Of a DNA stretch of 6,891 bases, positions 1 through 5,609 are shown in pieces. Origin of the DNA: Acidobacteriota bacterium (GTDB lineage: Bacteria; Planctomycetota; Phycisphaerae; WQYP01; JAJZKJ01); the NCBI GenBank assembly GCA_021804195.1, contig JAJZKJ010000117.1, positions 1 to 6,891 of the forward strand. The letters are read 5' to 3'. The notes under the pieces are model-generated. The model worked only from the letters and a program-made list of their open reading frames with translations. It had not been told where the DNA came from and did not search any database. A program made the position numbers and the translations under genes. The stretch's first letter is position 1. Each line of letters starts with the position of its first letter.

Positions 1-1
1 G

Positions 2-307
2 GCCCGCGTCGTGGAACGATTTCGCGCTCTGGCCGATGAAAATCGCATCCGCATTCTCGCCCGACTGCAACAGGGCCCAGCCAACGTAACCACGCTTACC
101 CGCGAGCTGGCCGTCAACCAGGCGTCCGTATCGAAACATCTGGCGGTTCTGCGGCAGGCCGGCCTGGTGAGTTTTCACCGGCAGGGCGCCCAGGCGGTCT
201 ACTCCATTTGCGATCCCTCCGTGGAAACCATGTGCAAGCTTGTTTGCGAGGGTGTACTGGCACACTTCCGCCGGCAGCATTCCGCGCTCCAGAAAACACC
301 GCGTTGA
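2..307 (+). CDS. ArsR/SmtB-family winged-helix transcriptional regulator, 5'-partial
   Basis: This is a small DNA-binding repressor of the ArsR type, which normally binds operator DNA as a dimer and lets go on sensing a ligand. The frame is open from base 2. A GTG at 11 could start it, but that would cut off most of the first helix, so the real start is probably left of the window. Counting from that GTG, FRALADENRIRIL (4-16) is the typical ArsR opening. Residues 26-53 form the helix-turn-helix with the recognition helix NQASVSKHLAVLRQAG, and 54-67 (FHRQGAQAVYSIC) form the wing. The arsenic-type ELCVCD site is absent. Cysteines lie instead at 67, 75 and 79, the last two in the C-terminal helix (CKLVC). 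The signal and target are unknown. It ends 57 bases from the convergent pfp gene, so it is not in one operon with any gene seen here. Confidence 0.88.
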   Translation, partial: ARVVERFRALADENRIRILARLQQGPANVTTLTRELAVNQASVSKHLAVLRQAGLVSFHRQGAQAVYSICDPSVETMCKLVCEGVLAHFRRQHSALQKTPR

Positions 308-364
308 TGGCACGGATGGTTCGCCGGGATCCCGACGGGTTGGAATGCGTCCGGCCTGGCGCCG

Positions 365-1597
365 TCAGAGCAACCGGCCGGGAATGGGCAACGGGCCAAC
401 CAGCGGTCCGGCGTAACGCTTGAATTCACCGTGAATGTCGCAGCCATTGACCACATAGGACGGGTTCAATGGCTTGGTCTGCCGGGCGACATTCTCCAGC
501 GCCGTGGGAAATGTCTCTATCTTGTAAGGATCATCACTGGTGCGCCGTATCGCCACCGATCCACTGGCCAGTCCGTCCGGCGCGCCCCGCGCGTACTGCG
601 CCGCCATTCGGCCGCAGAGTCTGGCCTCCCAAGCATCGGTGGGACTGGCGCTGGTTGGAAAACTCCGCTGCAAGTAGCCGAAGGTATCCGCCCGCACTCG
701 TAATTTTCCATCCTTCTTTTTCTGCAACGCCGCGCCGAAGTTCTTCTTCACCAGTTCGGCCAGATAATCGCCCAGCGCGCCGGTACCGGAAAGCTGCTTG
801 TTGCCGTGGGCGTCCACTTCGCCGCTGCGCATCGCCTTGTCCGCCACCAGGCTGTTTTTATCGCCGGCCCTGTAGCGGATACCCTCGCTTACCGCCACCA
901 CGCATCGGCCCAGCCTGCGGTAAACGCTTTCCACGTCGCCGAGGAATTTCTCGTCGCTGAAATCCGCCTCCGGCACGTAAATGAGATGGGGACCGTCGTC
1001 TTCCTCGTGCCGGGCCAATACCGAGGCCGCGGTCAACCAACCGGCGTCGCGCCCCATAATCACGTCGATCTTCACGCCCTGGAGCGACCGGTTGTCCAGA
1101 TCGTCGCCCAGCACGGCCAGGGCCACGAAACGGGCCGCCGACCCGTAGCCGGGACAGTGATCGGTCGTCCGCAGATCATTGTCTATCGTCTTGGGTACAT
1201 GGTAGACGCGCAGCGGATAACCGGTCTGGAGAGCCATGTCCGCAACAATCCGCGCCGTATCCGCCGAATCGTTGCCGCCGATATAGAAAAAGTACTTGAC
1301 GTCATGCTTTTGAAACGATTCGAGCAACTTGCGGCAATATTCCTCGTCCGGCTTGTCGCGGGTGGATCCCAGCGCGCTCGACGGGGTTTGAGCCACGCGC
1401 TCCAGCAGGTCGGGGGAAAGATGATTCAGCGGCGCGAAGTCGCCGCTCCGGATGCCGCGCACGCCATACTTGGCGCCCCAAATCCGCCCGATTTCGGCGT
1501 GCTGCTGCAATTCCTCAAGCACGCCCACCAGCGATTGATTGATCACCGCCGTGGGGCCTCCCGATTGCCCGATAACCGCATTCCCTTTCACCGCCAT
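365..1597 (-). CDS. pfp: Pyrophosphate-dependent phosphofructokinase (PPi-PFK), PfkA superfamily
   Basis: This cytosolic enzyme phosphorylates fructose 6-phosphate to fructose 1,6-bisphosphate, reversibly when pyrophosphate is the donor. The 410-residue protein carries the family motifs in order: GQSGGPTAVINQS (10-22), GGND (107-110), PKTIDND (135-141, catalytic Asp139), MGRDAGW (181-187), PE (209-210) and GYLQRS (307-312). In E. coli ATP-PFK the phosphoryl-donor pocket has Gly104 and Gly124. The matching residues here are Asp110 and Lys136, the pair known to mark PPi-dependent enzymes. The length suits the roughly 400-residue PPi-type proteins. The frame stays open far upstream, but I chose the ATG at 1597 because AGGGAG (1605-1610) sits 7 bases before it and the family N-terminus begins there; the upstream extension is low-complexity and Arg/Pro-rich. 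It is divergent from map and has its own promoter candidate. Donor specificity is inferred from the residues. Confidence 0.95.
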   Translation of the reverse strand: MAVKGNAVIGQSGGPTAVINQSLVGVLEELQQHAEIGRIWGAKYGVRGIRSGDFAPLNHLSPDLLERVAQTPSSALGSTRDKPDEEYCRKLLESFQKHDVKYFFYIGGNDSADTARIVADMALQTGYPLRVYHVPKTIDNDLRTTDHCPGYGSAARFVALAVLGDDLDNRSLQGVKIDVIMGRDAGWLTAASVLARHEEDDGPHLIYVPEADFSDEKFLGDVESVYRRLGRCVVAVSEGIRYRAGDKNSLVADKAMRSGEVDAHGNKQLSGTGALGDYLAELVKKNFGAALQKKKDGKLRVRADTFGYLQRSFPTSASPTDAWEARLCGRMAAQYARGAPDGLASGSVAIRRTSDDPYKIETFPTALENVARQTKPLNPSYVVNGCDIHGEFKRYAGPLVGPLPIPGRLL

Positions 1598-1636
1598 GAT
1601 GCAACTCCCTTGTGAAAACGCCAAAAGATCGAATAA

Positions 1637-1665
1637 AGTATACGGGAAACGCCGCCGGCGGGAAA
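1637..1665 (-). promoter_or_regulatory. Candidate sigma70-type promoter for pfp
   Basis: On the minus strand, TATACT (1637-1642) matches the -10 consensus at five of six positions. Seventeen bases upstream lies a weak -35, TTTCCC (1660-1665). Transcription would start near 1630, giving a leader of about 33 bases that contains the pfp ribosome-binding site. The weak -35 overlaps a strong inverted repeat, as expected for a promoter controlled by a bound protein. The assignment rests on sequence match only. Confidence 0.4.
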
Positions 1666-1678
1666 CGCCCGCCGGCGG
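1652..1678. repeat. 11-bp perfect inverted repeat upstream of pfp
   Basis: CCGCCGGCGGG (1652-1662) is the exact reverse complement of CCCGCCGGCGG (1668-1678), with a 5-base loop. A direct repeat CGGGAAACGCC also occurs at 1643-1653 and again at 1659-1669, 16 bases apart. The block sits over the -35 region of the pfp promoter candidate, so an operator is the most natural reading. It would lie outside the transcript from that promoter. With no T-run on either side it does not look like an intrinsic terminator. Chance symmetry in GC-rich DNA is possible. Confidence 0.4.
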
Positions 1679-1884
1679 GCGGGGTGGCCGGGGTTGTGAC
1701 AATTTTTCGGAGGCGCCGGGAAGCGCGGACGTCCCCGTCCGCCTGGATCGCCGGCGCAGAAACCGCGATCCGGCCGAACGACCGTCTCCATAGCGGAGAT
1801 TGCCCCACCGCGAAAAATCGCCACGCACCGTTGGCCTCCGGCACGCTCTGGAGTAACGGGATCGAGTTTGGCGGGAGGGGCCGC

Positions 1885-1917
1885 CATCCTTCGCCGTCGG
1901 CGGTTCGCCGGAGGATG
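1885..1917 (+). promoter_or_regulatory. Imperfect hairpin in the map leader
   Basis: CATCCTTCGCCG (1885-1896) can pair with CGCCGGAGGATG (1906-1917) as a 12-bp stem with one C-C mismatch and one G-U pair around a 9-base loop. The right arm contains the only GGAGG (1910-1914) upstream of map. That GGAGG is 19 bases from the ATG at 1934, too far for a normal Shine-Dalgarno site. The hairpin may therefore influence map translation, or may be incidental. Confidence 0.3.
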
Positions 1918-1933
1918 ACACGGACAGTAAAAC

Positions 1934-2716
1934 ATGAGAATATCACTAAAATCAAGGCAGGAAATAGATAAGATGCGGGCGGCCGGAAAAGTCGTGCAGC
2001 AGACGCTCGCGGCTTGCCGGCGGCATGTTTGTCCCGGCATCACCACCGCCGAGCTCGACCAGATAGCCTTGGAAACCTTTACCGCGCTGGGCGCCGTCGG
2101 ACTGTTTAAAAATTATCCGACCTATGAACCGGGAAAGGGGTTTTCCGGCAATACCTGCATCAGTGTCAACGACGAAGTGGTCCACGGAATTCCCGGATCG
2201 CGCCTGCTGCGGGCCGGCGATGCGGTCAGCATCGATTGCGGCATCCGCCTGGATGGCTGGTGCGGTGATTCGGCCCTCACCATGATTGTCGGCGAGGGGA
2301 CGCCGGACATTGTCCGGTTGGTCCGCATTGCCGAAGAAACCCTCGAATTGGCCATTCGTTTAATTCGCCCGGGAATCCGCTGGAGCGACGTCGCCCGGAA
2401 AATGCAGGAATATGTTGAAAGCCGGGGGCTTTCCTGTGTACGGGAATTCGTCGGGCACGGCATCGGGCGCCGCATGCACGAAGAGCCTAAGGTTCCCAAC
2501 TTCGTTTCCAGCGAGTTTCTCAATCGCGATGATTTTTACCTCGAACCCGGCATGACGCTTGCCGTGGAGCCGATGGTGATCCTTGGCGGGCCGGAAGTTG
2601 TGGTTCTGGATGATGGCTGGACCGTGGTTACCAAGGACCACACCGCCGCCGCCCACGTGGAACATACCGTAGCCGTGACGTCCGATGGCTGCGAAGTCTT
2701 GACAGACGGACGTTAA
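1934..2716 (+). CDS. map: Type I methionine aminopeptidase
   Basis: This dinuclear-metal enzyme removes the initiator methionine from nascent proteins near the ribosome exit. The 260-residue protein has the pita-bread fold signature of the short bacterial type I enzyme. Its metal ligands are all present: Asp101 (SIDCG), Asp112 (GDSA), His175 (GHGIG), Glu212 (VEPM) and Glu243 (VEHT). Substrate-side His84 (VVHGIP) and His182 (MHEEP) are also present. A TAA lies two codons before the ATG at 1934, so the start cannot be further upstream, and the N-terminus RISLKSRQEIDKMRAAG aligns with the family start. No good ribosome-binding site lies at the usual distance. The gene heads the infA-rpmJ-rpsM cluster as in many bacteria, but the usual upstream adk and secY are replaced by divergent pfp. 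Confidence 0.97.
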   Translation: MRISLKSRQEIDKMRAAGKVVQQTLAACRRHVCPGITTAELDQIALETFTALGAVGLFKNYPTYEPGKGFSGNTCISVNDEVVHGIPGSRLLRAGDAVSIDCGIRLDGWCGDSALTMIVGEGTPDIVRLVRIAEETLELAIRLIRPGIRWSDVARKMQEYVESRGLSCVREFVGHGIGRRMHEEPKVPNFVSSEFLNRDDFYLEPGMTLAVEPMVILGGPEVVVLDDGWTVVTKDHTAAAHVEHTVAVTSDGCEVLTDGR

Positions 2717-2730
2717 GGCCCGAGTATATA
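2699..2730 (+). promoter_or_regulatory. Candidate promoter for infA inside the 3' end of map
   Basis: TTGACA (2699-2704), a perfect -35 consensus, overlaps the last map codons. TATATA follows at 2725-2730, but the 20-bp spacing is longer than ideal and the -10 matches at only four positions. If used, the infA leader would be about 120 bases long and would contain a small 6-bp hairpin (ATCCGA/TCGGAT, 2755-2773). Confidence 0.35.
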
Positions 2731-2858
2731 GAATTCGCCGGAAATAGGCTTACCATCCGATTGCTATTCGGATCGGGATCGCCGGCGACGGTGCGCCCCC
2801 AGCCCCGCGGTTGCCGCCGCCGGAACCGGTTTTTACCGCCATGGTGCGGAGGAAATGA

Positions 2859-3074
2859 ATGCCCAAGGATGAAGCCCTCCGCGTGGAGGCCGTCGTGACA
2901 GAGGCTCTTCCCAATGCTATGTTTCGGGTGAAGCTCGAAAACGGCCATATTCTTTTGGCCCATATATCGGGAAAAATGCGGGTGAATTACATCCGTATTC
3001 TTCCCGGGGACAAAGTTACCGTGGAGATGTCGCCGTATGATTTATCCCGCGGGCGCATCATCATGAGAAATTGA
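2859..3074 (+). CDS. infA: Translation initiation factor IF-1
   Basis: IF-1 is a single OB-fold protein that sits in the A site of the 30S subunit and helps IF-2 and IF-3 select the start codon. The 71-residue product is close to the usual 71-72 residues and spans the whole domain. It contains [15 protein letters not shown] (16-30), AHISGKMR (34-41), [14 protein letters not shown] (43-56) and the C-terminal [13 protein letters not shown]. The start is fixed by GGAGG at 2848-2852, 6 bases before the ATG. It lies 142 bases after map and 254 bases before rpmJ, the usual order with unusually wide gaps. Confidence 0.98.
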   Translation: MPKDEALRVEAVVTEALPNAMFRVKLENGHILLAHISGKMRVNYIRILPGDKVTVEMSPYDLSRGRIIMRN

Positions 3075-3108
3075 ACAGGGAATGGCGGCGCGGTATTTTT
3101 CCGGGAGG

Positions 3109-3152
3109 CGCCGAAGATTCGGCGAAGTGATTTGCCGCCGCCTGGGCGGCAA
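3109..3152 (+). terminator. Tandem hairpins after infA (possible terminator or attenuator)
   Basis: Two perfect stems follow infA closely. The first is CGCCGA/TCGGCG (3109-3114 with 3119-3124, 4-base loop); the inner A-T pair could extend it. The second is TTGCCGCC/GGCGGCAA (3132-3139 with 3145-3152, 5-base loop). Neither is followed by a clear T-run (CCTTTGATG comes next), so factor-independent termination would be weak. RNA protection or partial attenuation between infA and rpmJ is equally likely. Confidence 0.4.
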
Positions 3153-3228
3153 CCTTTGATGTGGCCGGCGGCACGTTGACATTCTGGAAAAAATTGCCTT
3201 GTCCGAATTCGAACTGTTGTACGGGGCG

Positions 3229-3258
3229 CTGGCAATAGCGATTGATAGCGGGTATACT
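3229..3258 (+). promoter_or_regulatory. Candidate promoter for rpmJ-rpsM
   Basis: TATACT (3253-3258) matches the -10 consensus at five of six positions. CTGGCA (3229-3234) matches the -35 at four of six, with 18-bp spacing. Transcription would begin near 3265, about 64 bases before rpmJ. With the hairpins just upstream, this suggests that rpmJ onward can be transcribed separately from infA. Confidence 0.45.
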
Positions 3259-3328
3259 TATCCGGTTTGTGCGCCGGCCTCCCTTTTTGATTTGGAAACG
3301 CCCCGCCGGCATCTTGCGGAGTCGAACC

Positions 3329-3445
3329 ATGAAAGTGCGCTCAAGCGTCAAACGTATATGCGAGCATTGTATTGTGGTGCGCCGCAACGGTGTGTTGCGG
3401 GTGATTTGCAAGGCCGATCCGCGTCACAAGCAGCGGCAGGGTTGA
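3329..3445 (+). CDS. rpmJ: 50S ribosomal protein L36 (bL36), zinc-binding form
   Basis: This is the smallest protein of the large subunit, binding 23S rRNA in the 50S particle. The 38-residue length is exactly usual. It is the zinc-ribbon (C+) form: Cys11, Cys14, Cys27 and His33 are all present ([19 protein letters not shown]). The start is set by MKVRSSVKR matching the family and by GGAG at 3318-3321, 7 bases upstream. The open frame extends to an earlier ATG at 3242, but that extension is not part of L36 and covers the promoter candidate. Confidence 0.98.
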   Translation: MKVRSSVKRICEHCIVVRRNGVLRVICKADPRHKQRQG

Positions 3446-3507
3446 AAAAGTATCGGTCCGCTTTCGGCCGGAGTGTGCACCCGCCGCGCCAAACGTAAGG
3501 AGTTGTT

Positions 3508-3894
3508 ATGCCGCGTATCGCCGGGGTTGATATACCGATGGATAAGCCCCTTCGGATCAGCCTACGTTACGTCTACGGCCTCGGTCCGGTCAATACCATG
3601 GATATCCTCAAGGAGGCCAATATTGATCCGCAGAAGCGGGCCAAGGAACTTTCGGAAGATGAAATCGCGCGCATCGGAAATATCATCGACCGGAACTATA
3701 TCGTTGAAGGCTCGCTCCGCCGGCAGATTCAGCAGAATGTCGCCCGGCTCAAGGATATTCAGTCGTATCGCGGTTTTCGGCATCGGCGGGGCCTTCCCGT
3801 CCGCGGCCAGCGCACCCGGTCCAATGCCCGTACCCGCAAGGGACCGCGCAAAACCGTCGCCGGCAAGAAGGGCGTGAAAGAGCTGCATGGTTGA
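3508..3894 (+). CDS. rpsM: 30S ribosomal protein S13 (uS13)
   Basis: S13 sits in the head of the 30S subunit, where it contacts the P-site tRNA and forms an intersubunit bridge. The 128-residue protein starts with the family opening PRIAGVDIP. It contains [14 protein letters not shown] in the middle and the highly conserved [17 protein letters not shown] block near 92-108, then [10 protein letters not shown]. It is about ten residues longer than the E. coli protein because of a basic tail (KKGVKELHG), common in many phyla. The start is supported by AAGGAG at 3497-3502, 5 bases before the ATG. It lies 62 bases after rpmJ. Confidence 0.98.
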   Translation: MPRIAGVDIPMDKPLRISLRYVYGLGPVNTMDILKEANIDPQKRAKELSEDEIARIGNIIDRNYIVEGSLRRQIQQNVARLKDIQSYRGFRHRRGLPVRGQRTRSNARTRKGPRKTVAGKKGVKELHG

Positions 3895-3904
3895 TGAAAT
3901 TTAC

Positions 3905-3942
3905 CGCGCTGCGGGCGCGGCGCAGGCTCCGGCCGCAGCGCG
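3905..3942 (+). promoter_or_regulatory. 10-bp hairpin in the rpsM-rpsK spacer
   Basis: CGCGCTGCGG (3905-3914) is the exact reverse complement of CCGCAGCGCG (3933-3942), separated by an 18-base GC-rich loop. It begins ten bases after the rpsM stop codon. No T-run follows, so it is not a classical terminator. It could attenuate, protect the rpsM 3' end, or bind a ribosomal protein for feedback. A second, 7-bp stem with a CTTG tetraloop (4005-4011 with 4016-4022) occurs later in the same 214-base spacer. Confidence 0.4.
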
Positions 3943-3987
3943 AATCCCGATCCGAACAGGAAGTGAGGCGGGGCGCGCCGGGATTGC

Positions 3988-3996
3988 TGGTATAAG
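3988..3996 (+). promoter_or_regulatory. Candidate extended -10 promoter before rpsK
   Basis: TGGTATAAG (3988-3996) fits the extended -10 form TGnTATAAT with one mismatch. There is no recognisable -35 at the usual distance, which extended -10 promoters may lack. It would give rpsK-rpoA-rplQ a start near 4003, about 105 bases before rpsK. The match is short, so chance is a real alternative. Confidence 0.28.
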
Positions 3997-4108
3997 TTTT
4001 TAGCCGCGGGTCTTGACCCGTGCGAGGCGCCAGTCCGCGTAAGGAGTCCCGACGGCTTGCGGGCGCGGCCGCCGGCAACGATAAAAACAAGTGTTTCGAG
4101 GTGTTATC

Positions 4109-4489
4109 ATGGCGAAATCCGGGAAGAAAAAAATTCGGAAAAATGTGGGGCGGGGCATTGCCCACATCAAGGCCAGTTACAACAATACCCAGGTGATTAT
4201 TACCGACGTCAATGGGGAGACGCTCGCCTGGGATTCCGCCGGTACGGTCGGCTTCAAAGGCGCCCGCAAGAGCACGCCCTTCGCCGCCACGCGCGCCGCC
4301 GAGAACTGTGCCGCCAAAGCCCGCAAGTTCGGCCTGCAGGAACTGGAGGTGCGCGTCAAAGGTCCCGGCTCCGGCCGCGAATCCGCCATTACCGCCCTGC
4401 AGAACAGCGGCATGAAAATCACCTCGATTGAGGATAACACACCCCTCCCGCACAACGGGTGTCGGCCGCCGAAAAAGCGGCGGGTTTAA
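4109..4489 (+). CDS. rpsK: 30S ribosomal protein S11 (uS11)
   Basis: S11 lies on the 30S platform, binds 16S rRNA near the E site and takes part in mRNA positioning. The 126-residue product has the conserved core [16 protein letters not shown] (12-27), [15 protein letters not shown] (31-45), [12 protein letters not shown] (49-60) and the invariant tail [13 protein letters not shown]. Its Asn116-Gly117 corresponds to the site known to form isoaspartate in E. coli S11. I chose the ATG at 4109 because GAGGTG (4098-4103) lies 5 bases before it. An in-frame GTG at 4091 has no ribosome-binding site. The next gene is rpoA, 42 bases on, with no rpsD between. Confidence 0.97.
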   Translation: MAKSGKKKIRKNVGRGIAHIKASYNNTQVIITDVNGETLAWDSAGTVGFKGARKSTPFAATRAAENCAAKARKFGLQELEVRVKGPGSGRESAITALQNSGMKITSIEDNTPLPHNGCRPPKKRRV

Positions 4490-4531
4490 ATATATCTAAA
4501 AAGTATAACAATTTCATGTTGGAGATCACTT

Positions 4532-5566
4532 ATGCGGATGCATTGGCGCGGTCTGGAACTGCCCACCCGGATCGAGGTGGATCATTCTATTTCCACCGAG
4601 ACGTATGGCAGGTTCTCCGTGGAGCCGTTCGAACGCGGCTTTGGAACGACCGTCGGTAATTCCCTTCGCCGGATCCTACTAAGCTCCCTGGAAGGCGCCG
4701 CGGCGGTTTGGGTCCGCATTGCCGGCGCGGACCACGAATTCGCCCAGCTTCCCGGCGTCGTGGAAGATGTCACCGACATCATTCTCAACGTCAAGAGCCT
4801 CGTGGTTTCCCTGGAGGGCGACGCTCCCAAAACCCTTGGTGTGAAGAAAAAGGGACCGGGGACCGTCACCGCCGGCGATTTGCAGGGTGATCCCGCATTG
4901 ACCATCCATAACAAGAACCTGGTTCTGGCCACCCTGACCAGTCCGAACGTCTTTGAGATGGAGCTGGAAGTCCGCAAGGGCCGCGGTTTCCTCACCGCCG
5001 CGGACAATACGCCCGCGGAGCAGATCATCGGTGTAATTCCCATCGATTCGGCCTACTCTCCGGTTACCCGTGTTCGCTACAAAACCGAGGATACGCGCGT
5101 CGGCCAGAAGACCAACTACGACCGTCTGCAATTGGAAATATGGACCAACGGCACCATCACGCCCGACCTGGCCCTGGTGGAGGCCGCCAAAATTCTCCGC
5201 AAGCATCTCAACGCCTTTCTCCAGTATTTTGAGCCGGGCGATGAAGTCAACGCGCCCCTGGAATCCGACGAACCGGCCGTACCGGCCGTACTGAATGAGG
5301 AACTGGCGGCCCGGCTTATTCAGCCCATATCCACCATGGACCTCTCGGTGCGGGCCAGCAACTGTCTGGAGTCCTCGCGGATTCATACCATTGGCGATCT
5401 GGTGCGGTTGACCGACGGGGAGTTGCTTAAAGTGCGCAGTTTCGGCAAAACCAGCCTCCGTGAAGTCAAGAGAAAACTACAGGACATGGGGCTGTCGCTG
5501 GGTATGAATGTACCGGTTAGCGAAGAAAATCCGCCCGCGCAGGAGCCGGTGGTGGAGGAGTCCTGA
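4532..5566 (+). CDS. rpoA: DNA-directed RNA polymerase alpha subunit
   Basis: The alpha subunit dimerises to nucleate RNA polymerase assembly, and its C-terminal domain contacts UP elements and activators. Residues 1 to about 235 are the N-terminal domain, with ERGFGTTVGNSLRRILLSS (34-52) and GVVEDVTDIILNVKSL (75-90). A linker at about 236-265 leads to the C-terminal domain (269-325: LSVRASNCLESSRIHTIGDL, then FGKTSLREVKRKL and MGLSLGM). DNA-contact residues align with E. coli as Arg274, Asn277, Gly305, Ser308 and Glu311, but E. coli Lys298 is Thr307 here. The 344-residue length is slightly longer than in E. coli because of a proline- and acid-rich tail. GGAG (4521-4524) is 7 bases before the ATG, in an AT-rich gap of 42 bases after rpsK. 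Confidence 0.98.
   Translation: MRMHWRGLELPTRIEVDHSISTETYGRFSVEPFERGFGTTVGNSLRRILLSSLEGAAAVWVRIAGADHEFAQLPGVVEDVTDIILNVKSLVVSLEGDAPKTLGVKKKGPGTVTAGDLQGDPALTIHNKNLVLATLTSPNVFEMELEVRKGRGFLTAADNTPAEQIIGVIPIDSAYSPVTRVRYKTEDTRVGQKTNYDRLQLEIWTNGTITPDLALVEAAKILRKHLNAFLQYFEPGDEVNAPLESDEPAVPAVLNEELAARLIQPISTMDLSVRASNCLESSRIHTIGDLVRLTDGELLKVRSFGKTSLREVKRKLQDMGLSLGMNVPVSEENPPAQEPVVEES
5273..5290 (+). repeat. Tandem 9-bp repeat in the rpoA interdomain linker
   Basis: CCGGCCGTA occurs twice back to back (5273-5281 and 5282-5290), in frame, encoding Pro-Ala-Val twice (residues 248-253). It lies in the flexible linker between the two alpha domains, where small length changes by replication slippage should be tolerated. 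Confidence 0.85.
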
Positions 5567-5609
5567 TCAACCATCCCGGCGCACCGAAATCAACCATTGA
5601 GGACTATTT

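Larger units (their letters stand above)
1598..1933. other. Divergent pfp-map intergenic region
   Basis: This is a 336-base non-coding stretch between divergent genes. The reading frames through it are Arg/Pro-rich and resemble no protein. It holds a pfp promoter candidate at 1637-1665, an 11-bp inverted repeat at 1652-1678, and a smaller perfect 7-bp inverted repeat (GCGGACG/CGTCCGC, 1725-1731 with 1736-1742, 4-base loop). A 12-bp imperfect hairpin ends just before map. I see no convincing sigma70 promoter reading into map. The best pair, TTGGCC at 1831 and TAACGG at 1854 with 17-bp spacing, has a very poor -10. Confidence 0.6.

Noticed and set aside
325..334. CGGGATCCCG palindrome between arsR and pfp as a bidirectional terminator
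   Set aside because: It has no loop and no flanking T-runs, so it cannot form a terminator hairpin.
806..1615. Long plus-strand open frame (269 residues) antisense to pfp
   Set aside because: It is the complement of a clearly real pfp gene, resembles no family I know, and is explained by GC-rich codon use leaving the opposite strand open.
1598..1921. Possible N-terminal extension of the phosphofructokinase
   Set aside because: The frame is open, but the sequence is Arg/Pro-rich with no family similarity, and a good ribosome-binding site precedes the internal ATG at 1597.
3185..3198. Sigma54-like TGG...TTGC element before rpmJ
   Set aside because: The GG and GC are 8 bases apart instead of the required 10.
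3176..3204. Perfect TTGACA (3176-3181) before rpmJ as a promoter
   Set aside because: No -10-like sequence lies 16-18 bases downstream; the TATACT at 3253 is too far away.
4041..4431. Alternative gene from a TTG at 4057 with an AAGGAG 10 bases upstream
   Set aside because: It runs out of frame through rpsK and encodes a low-complexity Arg-rich product, so it is a shadow frame.
4504..4509. TATAAC before rpoA as an internal promoter
   Set aside because: There is no acceptable -35. The AT-rich gap is better explained as an unstructured ribosome-binding region.
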